Notes: generated by a model from the letters alone, not told the origin. Shown: positions 7,509 to 16,214, counted from the first letter of the stretch. The stretch: DNA of 64,000 nucleotides from Frisingicoccus sp009929615 (GCA_028692275.1 JAQUXR010000003.1:71269-135268); one strand, 5' to 3'. Numbers and translations are program-made.

Positions 7509-9584
7509 TCAGGATATTAAATTTCTCATACTTGATAAGCTGATGCCCAGCGTCGAGGCATTATGTAAAAAGGCTGATGTGGTCGGTTGAATAACACCAC
7601 CAACACCCAGAAGAATAAGTGCCGCATTAATACCTACTATTTTGCGATAATTACTGTGAATCCGCTTCATAAGGCTCTGACTGAGTATTTTTAAAGTGAC
7701 AATTTCATACAAATCATCTGCTGAAATGGTAATGTCCGCAATTTCACGGGCAATTTCAGCACCATCACTAATGGCAATCCCTACGTCTGCCGCTGAAAGA
7801 GCCGGTGAATCGTTAATACCATCACCAATCATAATGACTTTGCAGCCCGACTTCTTCTCTTCCTCGATGAACCGGGCTTTATCTTCCGGAAGGACCTCTG
7901 AATAGTATTCGTCAACCCCAACCTGTCCGGCAACGGCCGCTGCGGTTCGTTCACTGTCTCCAGTCATCATGACCACTTTTGTAAAACCGGCTCTCTTTAA
8001 AGATGTAATCACCGCCGGAGCCTCTTCCCGCAATGGGTCTTCAATACATATAACCGCTTCAAGCACTCCATTGACCGCCAGATAAAGATGGGAACAATCT
8101 GTCCTCAGTTCCTTATATCTGGACTGAAATTCCTCACGTATTTCACATTTCTCATCTTCAAAGACAAAATGGGCACTTCCGATAATGACTTTCTTTCCCT
8201 CAATACTGGTGGAAATTCCGTGGGCTACAATATAATCCACCTTTGAATGCATCTCTTCATGCTCGAGCCCTCTGTCCTGTGCTTCTTTAACCACTGCCTT
8301 TGCCATAGAATGCGGAAAATGTTCTTCCATACAGGCCGCAATTCGAAGCATTTCATCTTCTGTATTATTTCCAAAGGTCACAACCTCTTTCACCGTCGGT
8401 CTTGCTTTTGTCAGTGTTCCTGTCTTGTCAAAAACAATGGTCGAAGCCTCATCCACAGCTTCCAGATACTTACCGCCTTTAACGGTCATATGATAAAATC
8501 CTGCTTCACGAATCGCTGATAAAACTGCAATGGGCATAGCCAGTTTTAAGGCACAGGAAAAATCTACCATAAGAACCGCCAGGGCTTTTGTTACATTCCT
8601 TGTTGCCAGCCATACCCCCGCTGTTCCAAATAGTGTATAAGGCACAAGCTTATCCGCCAGATGTTCCGCCTTGCTCTCCGCCGTAGATTTGAGTTTTTCA
8701 GAATCCTCAATCATCTTAACAATCTTTTCAAAACGGGTAGCACCTGACACAGCTTTAACTGCAATAACAACTTCTCCCTCTTCGACAACCGTTCCCGCAT
8801 AGACATAACCATCTGCTTCTTTTCTCACCGGCAGGGATTCTCCCGTCAGAGAGGCCTGATTCACCATAGCCTCTCCTGAAACAATGCTTCCATCGAAAGG
8901 AATAACATTTCCCATGCGGACAACAACTTCATCGCCCGGCTGAATCTGGGATGCGGGAACAAGAATCTCCTGTCCTTCCTGGCGAAGCCATACACGCCCC
9001 ACCTTCAGGGACATGCTTCGTGCTAAATCACCTACAGATTTTTTATGGGTCCACTCTTCCAGCAGTTCTCCAATACCAAGAAGAAACATGACAGAAGATG
9101 CCGTATTCATATCCCTTCGAATCACAGAAACACCAACGGCAACCGCATCAAGAACAGATACTTCCAGCTTCGCTCTCCTGAGACTCTGTAAACCTTTGCC
9201 AATATATTTTAATGCCTTAAAGGCTGTATACACTGCCCGAATCGAATAGGGAACAAATAATTTGCCACCCATCCGAAACAGGACTTTATTGACAAGTTTT
9301 TCCGTATACTCTGCATTCAAAGCTCTGCCTGACGTTTCAGCAATCCCCTCCGGCATCTCCACATCTTCATAGCAAAAGCATTTTAGTGCACCTATAACTT
9401 CTTCCCGGTCCCCCACATACTCAATGGCCGCATCACCGGTTCGCTCATAGACCTTAACACCCGTGACATTATTCAGCCTCAAAACATAGTAAGTCAGTAT
9501 ATCTGCCTCTTCAAAAGACATGGTATTCTGTACCATATGAATACGGAGCCGCCCTTTAATTTCGTGCTTAATTATAAATTTCAA
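7509..9584 (-). CDS. P1B-type heavy-metal ATPase with SCA transport motif
   Basis: P-type ATPase of about 691 aa, expected to export a transition metal across the membrane. It has an N-terminal HMA-like domain without the usual CxxC (residues about 1-75), then TGES, the phosphorylation loop DKTGTLT (about 386-392), MMTGD and MIGDGINDSP. The intramembrane metal site reads SCALKLAMP instead of CPC/SPC/TPC. A similar SCA motif is known from the CtpC type of actinobacterial Mn/Zn ATPase, so Mn, Zn or Fe are possible substrates; this is inference. The open frame reaches 9623, but the GGAGGG at 9591-9596 is six bases before a TTG at 9584, which I take as the start. Last gene of the metal block. Confidence 0.85.
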   Translation of the reverse strand: MKFIIKHEIKGRLRIHMVQNTMSFEEADILTYYVLRLNNVTGVKVYERTGDAAIEYVGDREEVIGALKCFCYEDVEMPEGIAETSGRALNAEYTEKLVNKVLFRMGGKLFVPYSIRAVYTAFKALKYIGKGLQSLRRAKLEVSVLDAVAVGVSVIRRDMNTASSVMFLLGIGELLEEWTHKKSVGDLARSMSLKVGRVWLRQEGQEILVPASQIQPGDEVVVRMGNVIPFDGSIVSGEAMVNQASLTGESLPVRKEADGYVYAGTVVEEGEVVIAVKAVSGATRFEKIVKMIEDSEKLKSTAESKAEHLADKLVPYTLFGTAGVWLATRNVTKALAVLMVDFSCALKLAMPIAVLSAIREAGFYHMTVKGGKYLEAVDEASTIVFDKTGTLTKARPTVKEVVTFGNNTEDEMLRIAACMEEHFPHSMAKAVVKEAQDRGLEHEEMHSKVDYIVAHGISTSIEGKKVIIGSAHFVFEDEKCEIREEFQSRYKELRTDCSHLYLAVNGVLEAVICIEDPLREEAPAVITSLKRAGFTKVVMMTGDSERTAAAVAGQVGVDEYYSEVLPEDKARFIEEEKKSGCKVIMIGDGINDSPALSAADVGIAISDGAEIAREIADITISADDLYEIVTLKILSQSLMKRIHSNYRKIVGINAALILLGVGGVIQPTTSAFLHNASTLGISLSSMRNLIS

Positions 9585-9650
9585 TTTTATCCCTCCAAAA
9601 AGAAAAGGACTGTCCAAATCCACAGCCCCGCTCTCATTCCTTTATTGAAT

Positions 9651-9929
9651 TTATTCTGCTTCTTCTGCAGCTGATTCTTCAACAGCTGCTGCCTCTGCAA
9701 CAGCTCTGTCGTCATTAATCTGTTTTGCTTCGGCAAGAATATCTTCTGTATTCTCCTGAACAGCTGTTGCTGTCTTCATAACGCAGTCTTTCGCACGTAA
9801 TACGGCAGCTGTGCAGTTTGTATAAAATTTCTTTGCATCTTTACTTGAGAGAGCTTTAACACCTGCTGTTCCAAATAAAATGCCTCCCGCAAAAAGTCCT
9901 GCTTTTTTTGGATTAAAATGAATCTTCAT
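9651..9929 (-). CDS. Small DUF6110-like protein
   Basis: 92-aa protein. The N-terminus has a short Gly-rich hydrophobic stretch (AGLFAGGILFGTAGVKAL), then SSKDAKKFYTNCTAAVLRAK, then an acidic Ala/Glu-rich tail. I recall this pattern as DUF6110, a clostridial family of unknown function commonly next to SCA-type metal ATPases; here it lies 66 bases upstream of one. It may be a membrane-associated accessory or metal-chaperone protein, but nothing in the sequence proves metal binding (one Cys near residue 39 and one near 49). A good promoter precedes it (9974-10002). Confidence 0.65.
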   Translation of the reverse strand: MKIHFNPKKAGLFAGGILFGTAGVKALSSKDAKKFYTNCTAAVLRAKDCVMKTATAVQENTEDILAEAKQINDDRAVAEAAAVEESAAEEAE

Positions 9930-9973
9930 ATCTGTATCCTCCCTTCATACTTTACATAAACTTCATACTGAAT

Positions 9974-10033
9974 ATGATAACACTTTGCAAATATAAAGGC
10001 AATCGTCAGATATCTTGTTGATAAATTTTATCA
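9974..10033 (-). promoter_or_regulatory. Promoter of DUF6110/ATPase pair with upstream Fur-like palindrome
   Basis: Minus-strand TTGCCT (9997-10002) and TATCAT (9974-9979) are 17 bases apart. Upstream, 10019-10033 is a perfect palindrome TGATAAATTTTATCA that matches the 7-1-7 Fur/PerR-type consensus at 12 of 14 positions. A near copy lies in the DUF454 promoter at 15429-15443. Confidence 0.5.
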
Positions 10034-10041
10034 TTTTCTAA

Positions 10042-10392
10042 TTATTGTATACTTTTCACTCTATACCCTGCTTTTTCTACCGCATCTATAATCACCTGAT
10101 TATCCACTTCACCGCTGAGAGAAACCTCCGCCTCTTGTTTTTTCAAATGAACCTTAGCAGCCGCTCCCGGGATTTTATTAATGCTCTCTTCCACCCGGTT
10201 CTTACAGTTCTCACAGGTCATTCCCTCAATAAGAACCTTTTTCTTTTCAGTAATATTATCTAATTTTTTCTTCTGCCTTGGTACACTTCCGCCACCGCAG
10301 CAGCTTCCTTCTCCTTTAAAATGTTTCACCGTAGAACGCAGTCCGATAAAAGCCAGGACCAGTATCACACCAATAACAATTGCATTTCCCAT
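10042..10392 (-). CDS. Membrane-anchored HMA-domain metal-binding protein (FeoB-associated-type N-terminus)
   Basis: 116 aa. Residues 1-20 form one membrane helix followed by TVKHFKGEGSCCGGGS, the pattern of small FeoB-associated Cys-rich membrane proteins. Residues about 52-116 form a heavy-metal-associated domain with the metal site GMTCENC (Cys60, Cys63) and the end AGYRVKSIQ. The fusion would put a metal-chaperone domain at the membrane, plausibly handing metal to the ATPase encoded downstream, whose own N-terminal HMA domain lacks CxxC. ATG at 10392 with GGAGGT just upstream. Its promoter carries a TTAGT..ACTAA palindrome shared with two other loci in the window. Confidence 0.8.
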   Translation of the reverse strand: MGNAIVIGVILVLAFIGLRSTVKHFKGEGSCCGGGSVPRQKKKLDNITEKKKVLIEGMTCENCKNRVEESINKIPGAAAKVHLKKQEAEVSLSGEVDNQVIIDAVEKAGYRVKSIQ

Positions 10393-10407
10393 AGTTGACC
10401 TCCATTC

Positions 10408-10455
10408 GTTAGTATTGACTAACCATAGAATACATCATAATTTTGCAAATGTAAA
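10408..10455 (-). promoter_or_regulatory. Promoter and palindromic operator of the HMA protein gene
   Basis: Minus-strand TTTACA (10450-10455) and TATTCT (10427-10432) are 17 bases apart. The perfect palindrome GTTAGT-N4-ACTAAC (10408-10423) lies at the predicted transcription start, a repressor position. The same half-sites occur at 15445-15458 and 49836-49849. Confidence 0.6.
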
Positions 10456-10464
10456 GCCCCGGAA

Positions 10465-11244
10465 TTATCCCAGGGCCACATCTAAAATCATCATTAATAC
10501 AAATCCCAGTGCAAAGCCAAGGGTTCCTATGTTGCTGTGCTCGCCCTCGCTGGCTTCCGGGATTAATTCTTCAACAACCACGTAAATCATAGCCCCCGCA
10601 GCAAAGGCCAGCAGATAAGGCAGTATGGGCGTCACAATGGCACTGAGCAATATAGTGATTCCCGCTGCAATCGGTTCTACAATGCCCGAAGCCATACCGC
10701 AGAGAAAGGATTTCCCTGAGGTCATCCCCGACTCACTTTTCAGAGGCAGTGAAATCACGGCGCCTTCCGGAAAATTCTGAATGGCGATACCGACAGCCAG
10801 TGCAAAGGCACCCGCCATGGTAAGCCCGCTGTTTCCACTCAATGCCCCGGCAAAAACGACACCGACAGCCATTCCTTCGGGAATATTATGAAGAGTTACC
10901 GCCAACACCAGCATAAGCGTCTTGCTTATCTTCTTCTTTGGTCCCTCCGGCGTATCACTTCCCAAATGAAGATGGGGAATACATTTATCCAGTAAAAGTA
11001 AAAAGAGGATGCCCAGTAAAAGGCCTACTGCCGCAGGTATAAAGGCAAAACGCCCCATGGCCTCCGACATATCCATCGATGGAATCAGCAGCGACCATAC
11101 GGAGGCTGCAACCATTACCCCGGATGCAAAACCAAGCAGTGCTTTCTGAACTGTTGGCTTTAATTCATCTTTCAACAAAAAGACGCAGGCCGCTCCGGCC
11201 GTTGTACCAATGAGCGGAATCAGTAATCCCCATAATATTCCCAT
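10465..11244 (-). CDS. ZIP-family divalent metal transporter
   Basis: 259-aa membrane protein with about eight helices. The two hallmark intramembrane motifs are HNIPEGMAVG (residues 119-128) and QNFPEGAVIS (156-165), which form the binuclear metal site of ZupT/GufA-type ZIP proteins. A short His-containing loop (HLHLG, 91-95) lies between helices 3 and 4. Family members take up Zn, Fe or Mn; which one is used here cannot be read from the sequence. It starts 15 bases after the YgbA-like gene, so it is probably the last gene of the DUF454-ABC-ABC-YgbA-ZIP transcript, and precedes the separately promoted HMA protein. Confidence 0.88.
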   Translation of the reverse strand: MGILWGLLIPLIGTTAGAACVFLLKDELKPTVQKALLGFASGVMVAASVWSLLIPSMDMSEAMGRFAFIPAAVGLLLGILFLLLLDKCIPHLHLGSDTPEGPKKKISKTLMLVLAVTLHNIPEGMAVGVVFAGALSGNSGLTMAGAFALAVGIAIQNFPEGAVISLPLKSESGMTSGKSFLCGMASGIVEPIAAGITILLSAIVTPILPYLLAFAAGAMIYVVVEELIPEASEGEHSNIGTLGFALGFVLMMILDVALG

Positions 11245-11259
11245 AATACTCTCCCTCTT

Positions 11260-11622
11260 TTAGCTTATTCTTTTCTTCTCTCTCCGAATGCATATTAAAT
11301 GCCATAAAGCCATTGCCGGATGGTACATCAGCATCCTCGGTCCGGAAAAACGCATCACCTGACGGATTTTTTCACGCATCTCCGGTTTATAACAATGAAC
11401 CTTGCAGTTATTACAAAAGGTTTTATGTTCCATGAAGGGACAATGTTCACTCCTGGCTTTGGCATAATCCCTAAGCTCTCTGCAGGAAGAACACAGGTTA
11501 TCCCGGTCTCGATTGGAATGGTTTTTACGACAGTAGAGCTCAATCATTTTAGCCACCACCTGTTGTTCCTTCAATCGCTTTTCTTCAATTTTTTTTGTTT
11601 CATTTTCTATCACCCATTTCAT
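11260..11622 (-). CDS. YgbA-like nitrous oxide-stimulated promoter family protein
   Basis: About 120 aa, Cys-rich: LCSSCRELRDYAKARSEHCP, then FCNNCKVHCYKPEMR and VMRFSGPRMLMYHPAMALWH. This order of CxxC, CP, CxxCxxHCY and the GPRM block fits the E. coli YgbA family, which is NsrR-regulated and linked to nitrosative stress. The conserved Cys may bind Zn or an Fe-S cluster (inference). The start is uncertain: a TTG at 11637 opens the frame and an ATG at 11622 follows, neither with a strong ribosome binding site. Both overlap the end of the upstream ABC gene, so translation is likely coupled. Confidence 0.75.
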   Translation of the reverse strand: MKWVIENETKKIEEKRLKEQQVVAKMIELYCRKNHSNRDRDNLCSSCRELRDYAKARSEHCPFMEHKTFCNNCKVHCYKPEMREKIRQVMRFSGPRMLMYHPAMALWHLICIRREKKRIS

Positions 11623-13240
11623 ACACTGTATCCGCAATATTCATTGTAGACTTTCTATGGGACACCAGCACCACTGTTTTAGCCTTGCAGACTTCATTTA
11701 AAGATTTTAATATAATGCCTTCGTTTAAAGAGTCTAGATTACTTGTGGGCTCATCCAGCAGAAGAAAGGGTGCATCGTGAAGAAAGGCACGGGCAATACC
11801 TATCCGCTGGCGTTCTCCTCCGGACAGTGTATCTCCCAATTCTCCAACCTGAGTTTCATACCCCTCAGGCAGTTCCCTAATAAATTCATGAACCGATGCT
11901 TTTTTAGCCGCCTCCATAATTTCTTTATCTGAGGCTCCCGGCCTCCCAACGGCTATATTATTCTTGATAGAATCATGAAACAGATAAGTCTCCTGAGTCA
12001 CGTAGGACTCCATTTTCCGTAAATTGGACGTGTTTAACTGACAGATATCCTTCCCCGAAATAGAAATATTACCCGCCTGTCTATCCCAAAACCGCATGAG
12101 GAGCTTTAGAAGAGTGGATTTCCCAGAGCCGCTGGCACCATAAATACCGATGATTTTCCCCTTCGGCAGTTCAACAGAGTACTTCTTCAGTATCTGCTCT
12201 TCCTCATAGGTGAAATCAATATCTTTTACAGAAGCACCTCTGAATTCTATATCCTCCATACCGGATACCTCTTCGGTCTGAGGGCTTTCTTCCAGCAGTG
12301 AAAGGACACGTTCGCCACATGCCAGTGTCTGATTCAGATTATTTGAAAGGTTCGCCAGGGCTACCACCGGACCGAAAGAACTCATCATGGATGCCGTTCC
12401 AACTACAAGGGCTTCAAAGCCAACACTCCCGTTCATATATAAATATAACATAAAAAACAGCATAGCAAAAGAAAACAACAGAATCATAAGATTGGTCACG
12501 GACTTTTGAGAAGCCTCAAATCGATTCAGTTTCTTCTGAATCTGCCCCAGTTCCTCTGAACGTTCTGTCATTTCTTTCATACGTTTTTCTCCGGTCCCAT
12601 ACTGTATTGTTTCATCCAATCCCCGTAGAGAGTCCAGTATAAAGCTATTCAACTCTCCAAATTGATTTCGAAACTTCATGCCGGTTTCTCCACCCCGGGC
12701 TCCAAAAAGCAACGGAAGAACCGCACCCACAGTAACATAGCCGACGAGGGCCAGAAGACCGGCAGCTATCGAATAACGGCCGATAAATAAAACCATGATT
12801 GTCGAAGTTACAACGGCTATCACTATCGGAGAAATTGTATGGGCATAAAAAACTTCCAGCAGCTCGATATCCGATGTGAGCATTGAAACCAGATTCCCTT
12901 TATCCCTGCTTTCCAGTTTCGCCGGGCAAAGTCTGCGTAAGGCAGAGAAAACCTTATTTCTTATAATCGCCAATAGTTTAAAGGCAATAAAATGATTACA
13001 GTACTGCTCTCCGTAATGAAGAACACCACGAAGAACCGCCATAATAATAAGTATACCTGCAAGCTTTCCCGGCTCTGTTAAACCGCCTTGAATCAGACCA
13101 TCACTGGCTAAAATAACTAAAAAAACAGCACAAAGATATCCGGCAACACCTAAGACTACAGCCGCCAGCATGATTGGCAGCAGAGGACAGACCAGACCGA
13201 TGAGCTGTCCCATGATTTTCATTCCGCTTCTTCGCTGCAT
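11600..13240 (-). CDS. ABC exporter half-transporter, CydC/PefD-like
   Basis: 546-aa fusion of a six-helix membrane domain (about 1-320) and an ATPase domain with Walker A GASGSGKSTLL, signature LSGGERQRIGIARA, and Walker B FLLLDEPTSNLD. Its partner is the immediately upstream gene; the two overlap in TAATG and should form a heterodimeric exporter. CydDC exports thiols and supports cytochrome assembly, and streptococcal PefCD exports haem/protoporphyrin; the sequence does not decide between them or another substrate. The C-terminus stops soon after the switch His (LVSHRK) and is a little short for the family. Confidence 0.85.
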   Translation of the reverse strand: MQRRSGMKIMGQLIGLVCPLLPIMLAAVVLGVAGYLCAVFLVILASDGLIQGGLTEPGKLAGILIIMAVLRGVLHYGEQYCNHFIAFKLLAIIRNKVFSALRRLCPAKLESRDKGNLVSMLTSDIELLEVFYAHTISPIVIAVVTSTIMVLFIGRYSIAAGLLALVGYVTVGAVLPLLFGARGGETGMKFRNQFGELNSFILDSLRGLDETIQYGTGEKRMKEMTERSEELGQIQKKLNRFEASQKSVTNLMILLFSFAMLFFMLYLYMNGSVGFEALVVGTASMMSSFGPVVALANLSNNLNQTLACGERVLSLLEESPQTEEVSGMEDIEFRGASVKDIDFTYEEEQILKKYSVELPKGKIIGIYGASGSGKSTLLKLLMRFWDRQAGNISISGKDICQLNTSNLRKMESYVTQETYLFHDSIKNNIAVGRPGASDKEIMEAAKKASVHEFIRELPEGYETQVGELGDTLSGGERQRIGIARAFLHDAPFLLLDEPTSNLDSLNEGIILKSLNEVCKAKTVVLVSHRKSTMNIADTVYEMGDRK

Positions 13241-14976
13241 TATTCTGCCACCACCCTTCCGTAAGTTTCCAAATGACTTTGATACCGGTACAGTTCTTTA
13301 TAAAAATGTCCATTGTCCATTAACGCCTCATGGGTACCTGACTCAACAATCTCTCCATTCCTCAGCATATAAATACAATCTGAATCCACCACATTTGCCA
13401 GTCGATGCGAAATCAGAATCACCGTTTTTTTCTTTGCCAGCTGATGAATCACGCCCATAATCAGCTCTTCGCTTTCCATATCGATATTTGAGGTCGCCTC
13501 ATCAAAAATATAAACGGGAGTGTCATGAAGCAAGGCTCTCGCCAGTGCCAGTCTTTGGCATTGACCACCGGAAAAATTAGAACCGCGTTCAAGAACCGGC
13601 GTCCGGATTCCCTGATTACTGTCCAAAAAGTCCAGAAGATTGACCTTTGAAAGGGCCCGGCGCATCTCTTCTTCCGTCGCTTCCGGATTTCCCATTTTAA
13701 GATTATCTTCAACCGTCCCTTTAAATAAATAACTATTGTGACTTATAAGTGTCATATGCTCCATCCGGCTTTTTTCGGATATATCCGCCACCTCGACACC
13801 ACCAATACAGACCTTGCCCCTATATCCTGCATTGCGCCCCATTAATATGCCGGCAATCGTACTTTTTCCCGAACCCGAAGTCCCTACCAGTGAGGTGAAA
13901 CTTCCGGGCTTAAACTCCATAGAAATGTCTTTAAGAATTTCCCGATTTTCCTCATAGGAAAAGCAGACCTTGGAAAAATTAATTTCTGTATGTTCAGGGC
14001 AAATAGTTCTCCCTTTATTTTCCTGCTCCGGCAAATCCAGCAGTGCAAATATTTTATCACTTGCCGCCATACCATTCATGGCAATATGGAAAAAGGAACC
14101 CAGGAGTCTTAATGGGATGAAAAATTCGGATGCCAGAAAAAGAATCATTAAAGCCCCCGATAAAGTTACATTTCCATAAAAGAATTCTCTTAATGTCACA
14201 ATCATCCCAAGGGCTGCGCCGCCGTAAGCAATGATATCCATAACACTGGTGGAATTTAACTGCATCGTCAGAACCTTCATAGTGATACGACGGAATCTCT
14301 GGGACTCCGCATCCATTTCCTCTGCTTTCTGTTCATCTGCTTCATAAATTTTTAAAGTTGTCAGGCCCTGAAGATTTTCCAGAAAACTATCCCCCAGTTC
14401 TGTATAAATACCCCAATATTTATTCAAAAGCTTTTTTGCAAATTTCTGTACAGCTACAATAGATATTGGAATCAAGGGAACACATACAAGGAGGACCAGA
14501 CTGGCTTTCCAGTTTACCGGAAACAGAATAATAAACAGCGTTACCGGTGCCAGAAGACTATAAAATAACTGGGACAAATATTTTCCAAAATAGATTTCCA
14601 GCTGCTCTACGCCCTCAGCGGACATCTGGACAACCTCAGAAGTGGATACACGCTCCCGATAGGCTGCTCCCAAATTCAAAAGCTTCTGATAGATCTTCTC
14701 GCGAAAAATTCTTTTCACATCCACACTGGCTTTATAGGAGGCATACGCCGCCATCCTATCGCACACAAACCGTGCCACAACCGCAATAAGCAAAATAAAT
14801 CCACCCCGAAGAACCATTCCTCTAGTCAGATTCCTATAAAAAGCTTCTTCGATAAGATGGGTCATCGAATATATCATCACTACTTGGCATAACAAGGAGA
14901 ACCACTGCCAGAGCACCTGATATCCAATATACTTTTTCGTATGATTTAAAAGCTTTACAAGCCGCATTTTAATCAT
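13240..14976 (-). CDS. ABC exporter half-transporter, CydD/PefC-like
   Basis: 578 aa with a six-helix membrane domain (about 1-310) and ATPase domain. The segment ENLQGLTTLKIYEADEQKAEEM resembles the CydD coupling region. Walker A is GTSGSGKSTI, signature SGGQCQRLALARAL, Walker B VYIFDEATSNID, switch region LISHRLANV. The start overlaps the stop of the DUF454 gene (ATGA), and its own stop overlaps the start of the second half-transporter (TAATG), so all three are translationally coupled. Likely a heterodimeric exporter of a small redox or tetrapyrrole compound, inferred from relatives and neighbours. Confidence 0.85.
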   Translation of the reverse strand: MIKMRLVKLLNHTKKYIGYQVLWQWFSLLCQVVMIYSMTHLIEEAFYRNLTRGMVLRGGFILLIAVVARFVCDRMAAYASYKASVDVKRIFREKIYQKLLNLGAAYRERVSTSEVVQMSAEGVEQLEIYFGKYLSQLFYSLLAPVTLFIILFPVNWKASLVLLVCVPLIPISIVAVQKFAKKLLNKYWGIYTELGDSFLENLQGLTTLKIYEADEQKAEEMDAESQRFRRITMKVLTMQLNSTSVMDIIAYGGAALGMIVTLREFFYGNVTLSGALMILFLASEFFIPLRLLGSFFHIAMNGMAASDKIFALLDLPEQENKGRTICPEHTEINFSKVCFSYEENREILKDISMEFKPGSFTSLVGTSGSGKSTIAGILMGRNAGYRGKVCIGGVEVADISEKSRMEHMTLISHNSYLFKGTVEDNLKMGNPEATEEEMRRALSKVNLLDFLDSNQGIRTPVLERGSNFSGGQCQRLALARALLHDTPVYIFDEATSNIDMESEELIMGVIHQLAKKKTVILISHRLANVVDSDCIYMLRNGEIVESGTHEALMDNGHFYKELYRYQSHLETYGRVVAE

Positions 14977-15398
14977 TCCTGATGCTCCTCCTTCAACTCA
15001 AAATTCTCCTTACTCCCCGAAAGGGTTTTCACTCGAAATACAAAATATAAAACATGGCATACCCATACCACAGCCAGACACACCCTTCCGACCGGAACAT
15101 TTTTCATCATAACAAAACCAAGTGCCATAACCAGTGTTACCATGGTCATAATAGATAATTTGGTTTTCATCGTCATTCCCTTCTGCTCCACAAAGCTCTG
15201 CAGATACTTTTTGTAAAGGCCTGTACTTAAAAACCAGCTATGAAGACGCTGTGAGCTTTTGGCAAAGCAAAATACTGTCGCCATATAAAAGGGCACCGTT
15301 GGAAGAATCGGCAATACAACACCTACTGTTCCCAGAGCAAGACACACAAAACCTAATACTATCCACACTATCCGAAACAAACTTTTATCCATTTTCAT
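14973..15398 (-). CDS. YbaN/DUF454-family inner membrane protein
   Basis: 141 aa with an N-terminal hairpin of two helices (LGFVCLALGTVGVVLPILPT) followed by VPFYMATVFCFAKSSQRLHSWF and a second pair of helices near residues 80-125. This is the YbaN (DUF454) pattern. Function is unknown, but these proteins often neighbour metal or haem genes. First gene of the operon that continues into the ABC pair; ATGA overlap with the next gene. Its promoter holds the TTAGTT..AACTAA operator. Confidence 0.8.
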   Translation of the reverse strand: MKMDKSLFRIVWIVLGFVCLALGTVGVVLPILPTVPFYMATVFCFAKSSQRLHSWFLSTGLYKKYLQSFVEQKGMTMKTKLSIMTMVTLVMALGFVMMKNVPVGRVCLAVVWVCHVLYFVFRVKTLSGSKENFELKEEHQE

Positions 15399-15428
15399 AT
15401 TCTCTCCCTTTTTCCCTTTGTTAATAAA

Positions 15429-15502
15429 TGATATAATTTATCAATTAGTTCAAACTAACTCTTGCTTTTATGTTTATACCATACCTTGATGCTATTTTGC
15501 AA
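15429..15502 (-). promoter_or_regulatory. Promoter and operators of the DUF454-ABC operon
   Basis: Minus-strand TTGCAA (15497-15502) and TATAAA (15473-15478, extended by TGG) are 18 bases apart. The palindrome TTAGTTCAAACTAA (15445-15458) lies just downstream of the expected start site. A second near-palindrome TGATATAATTTATCA (15429-15443) follows; read on the minus strand it matches the one at 10019-10033 in 14 of 15 bases. Confidence 0.6.
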
Positions 15503-15514
15503 GTCTTTTTATAA

Positions 15515-15552
15515 AGAAAAACGGATGCTGAAACCTAAATTTCATCATCCGT
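15515..15552 (-). terminator. Terminator of the surface-protein gene
   Basis: Stem ACGGATG-TGAAA / TTTCA-CATCCGT with one mismatch and a short loop, followed on the minus strand by TTTTTCTTT. It lies 29 bases beyond the stop codon at 15582. Confidence 0.8.
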
Positions 15553-15581
15553 ATCCCTATTTCCTAATATTTTAATATGAT

Positions 15582-16214
15582 TTATCGCTCCTCTTTGCGA
15601 AAGTGTACCACCAGTATACTGCCCATACATACTATAGAAGCTGCCAGCAAAATACCCCAAAGCATCAACGGTCTATCATCCCCCGTATTCACAGAGGTTG
15701 TATTTTTCTTTGCAGCTTCTGTGCCCGATGTTATTGTTGGCTGTGTTTCTGGCGCCGGTTCCGTTGTGGGAGTTGTTTCCGCCTCTTCCACTTCCAGTTC
15801 TACTTTCCGTGCCGTTACAGGAGCCATTGGTTCACCGATAACAAAAAGCATATATGGGGAAAATTTCACACCCGTCAGGGTCATATCCACTTTTGTCCCA
15901 TTAACAGGAGCATTGACCGGGTCATATAATCCACCGTCTTTATGCATGAGCACTGCTGTTCCGCTCATACTGTTATTTAATTCCGCCTTCAGGGAAACAT
16001 CGCCTTCATCCCTTATAATCACCGGATTACCATTATATGTTGGTGTAATATCGGATGCATAGATGCCGTATACCGGATAAGTTTGATTATTGCTTACAGC
16101 CTGATATACAGGGGCGTCGCTTTTATTAAAATCATCCGGATGCATCCCCGGATAAAAATATATGTTCTCCCTACCATCCGTTATTTCCCCTGCTGCCTCT
16201 CCGTCTTTATATAT
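15582..16214 (-). pseudogene. C-terminal part of the frameshifted surface protein, with sortase signal
   Basis: In this frame the reading continues upstream of the first ATG (16145) with TIYKDGEAAGEITDGREN up to about 16214, directly where the preceding ORF stops, so it is the detached 3' part of one gene. It has beta-rich sequence, a Thr/Pro/Glu linker, the sorting signal SVNTGDDRPLML, a membrane helix (WGILLAASIVCMGSILVV) and a basic tail (HFRKEER). TGD-type signals like this are common for Lachnospiraceae wall-anchored proteins. If translated alone from 16145 it would lack an export signal. Without it the N-terminal part cannot be anchored. Confidence 0.75.

Noticed and set aside
15582..16145. 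Separate small membrane protein starting at 16145
   Set aside because: The frame is open upstream of its ATG to the point where the preceding ORF stops, there is no signal peptide, and it ends in a sortase signal; it is the 3' part of a frameshifted gene.
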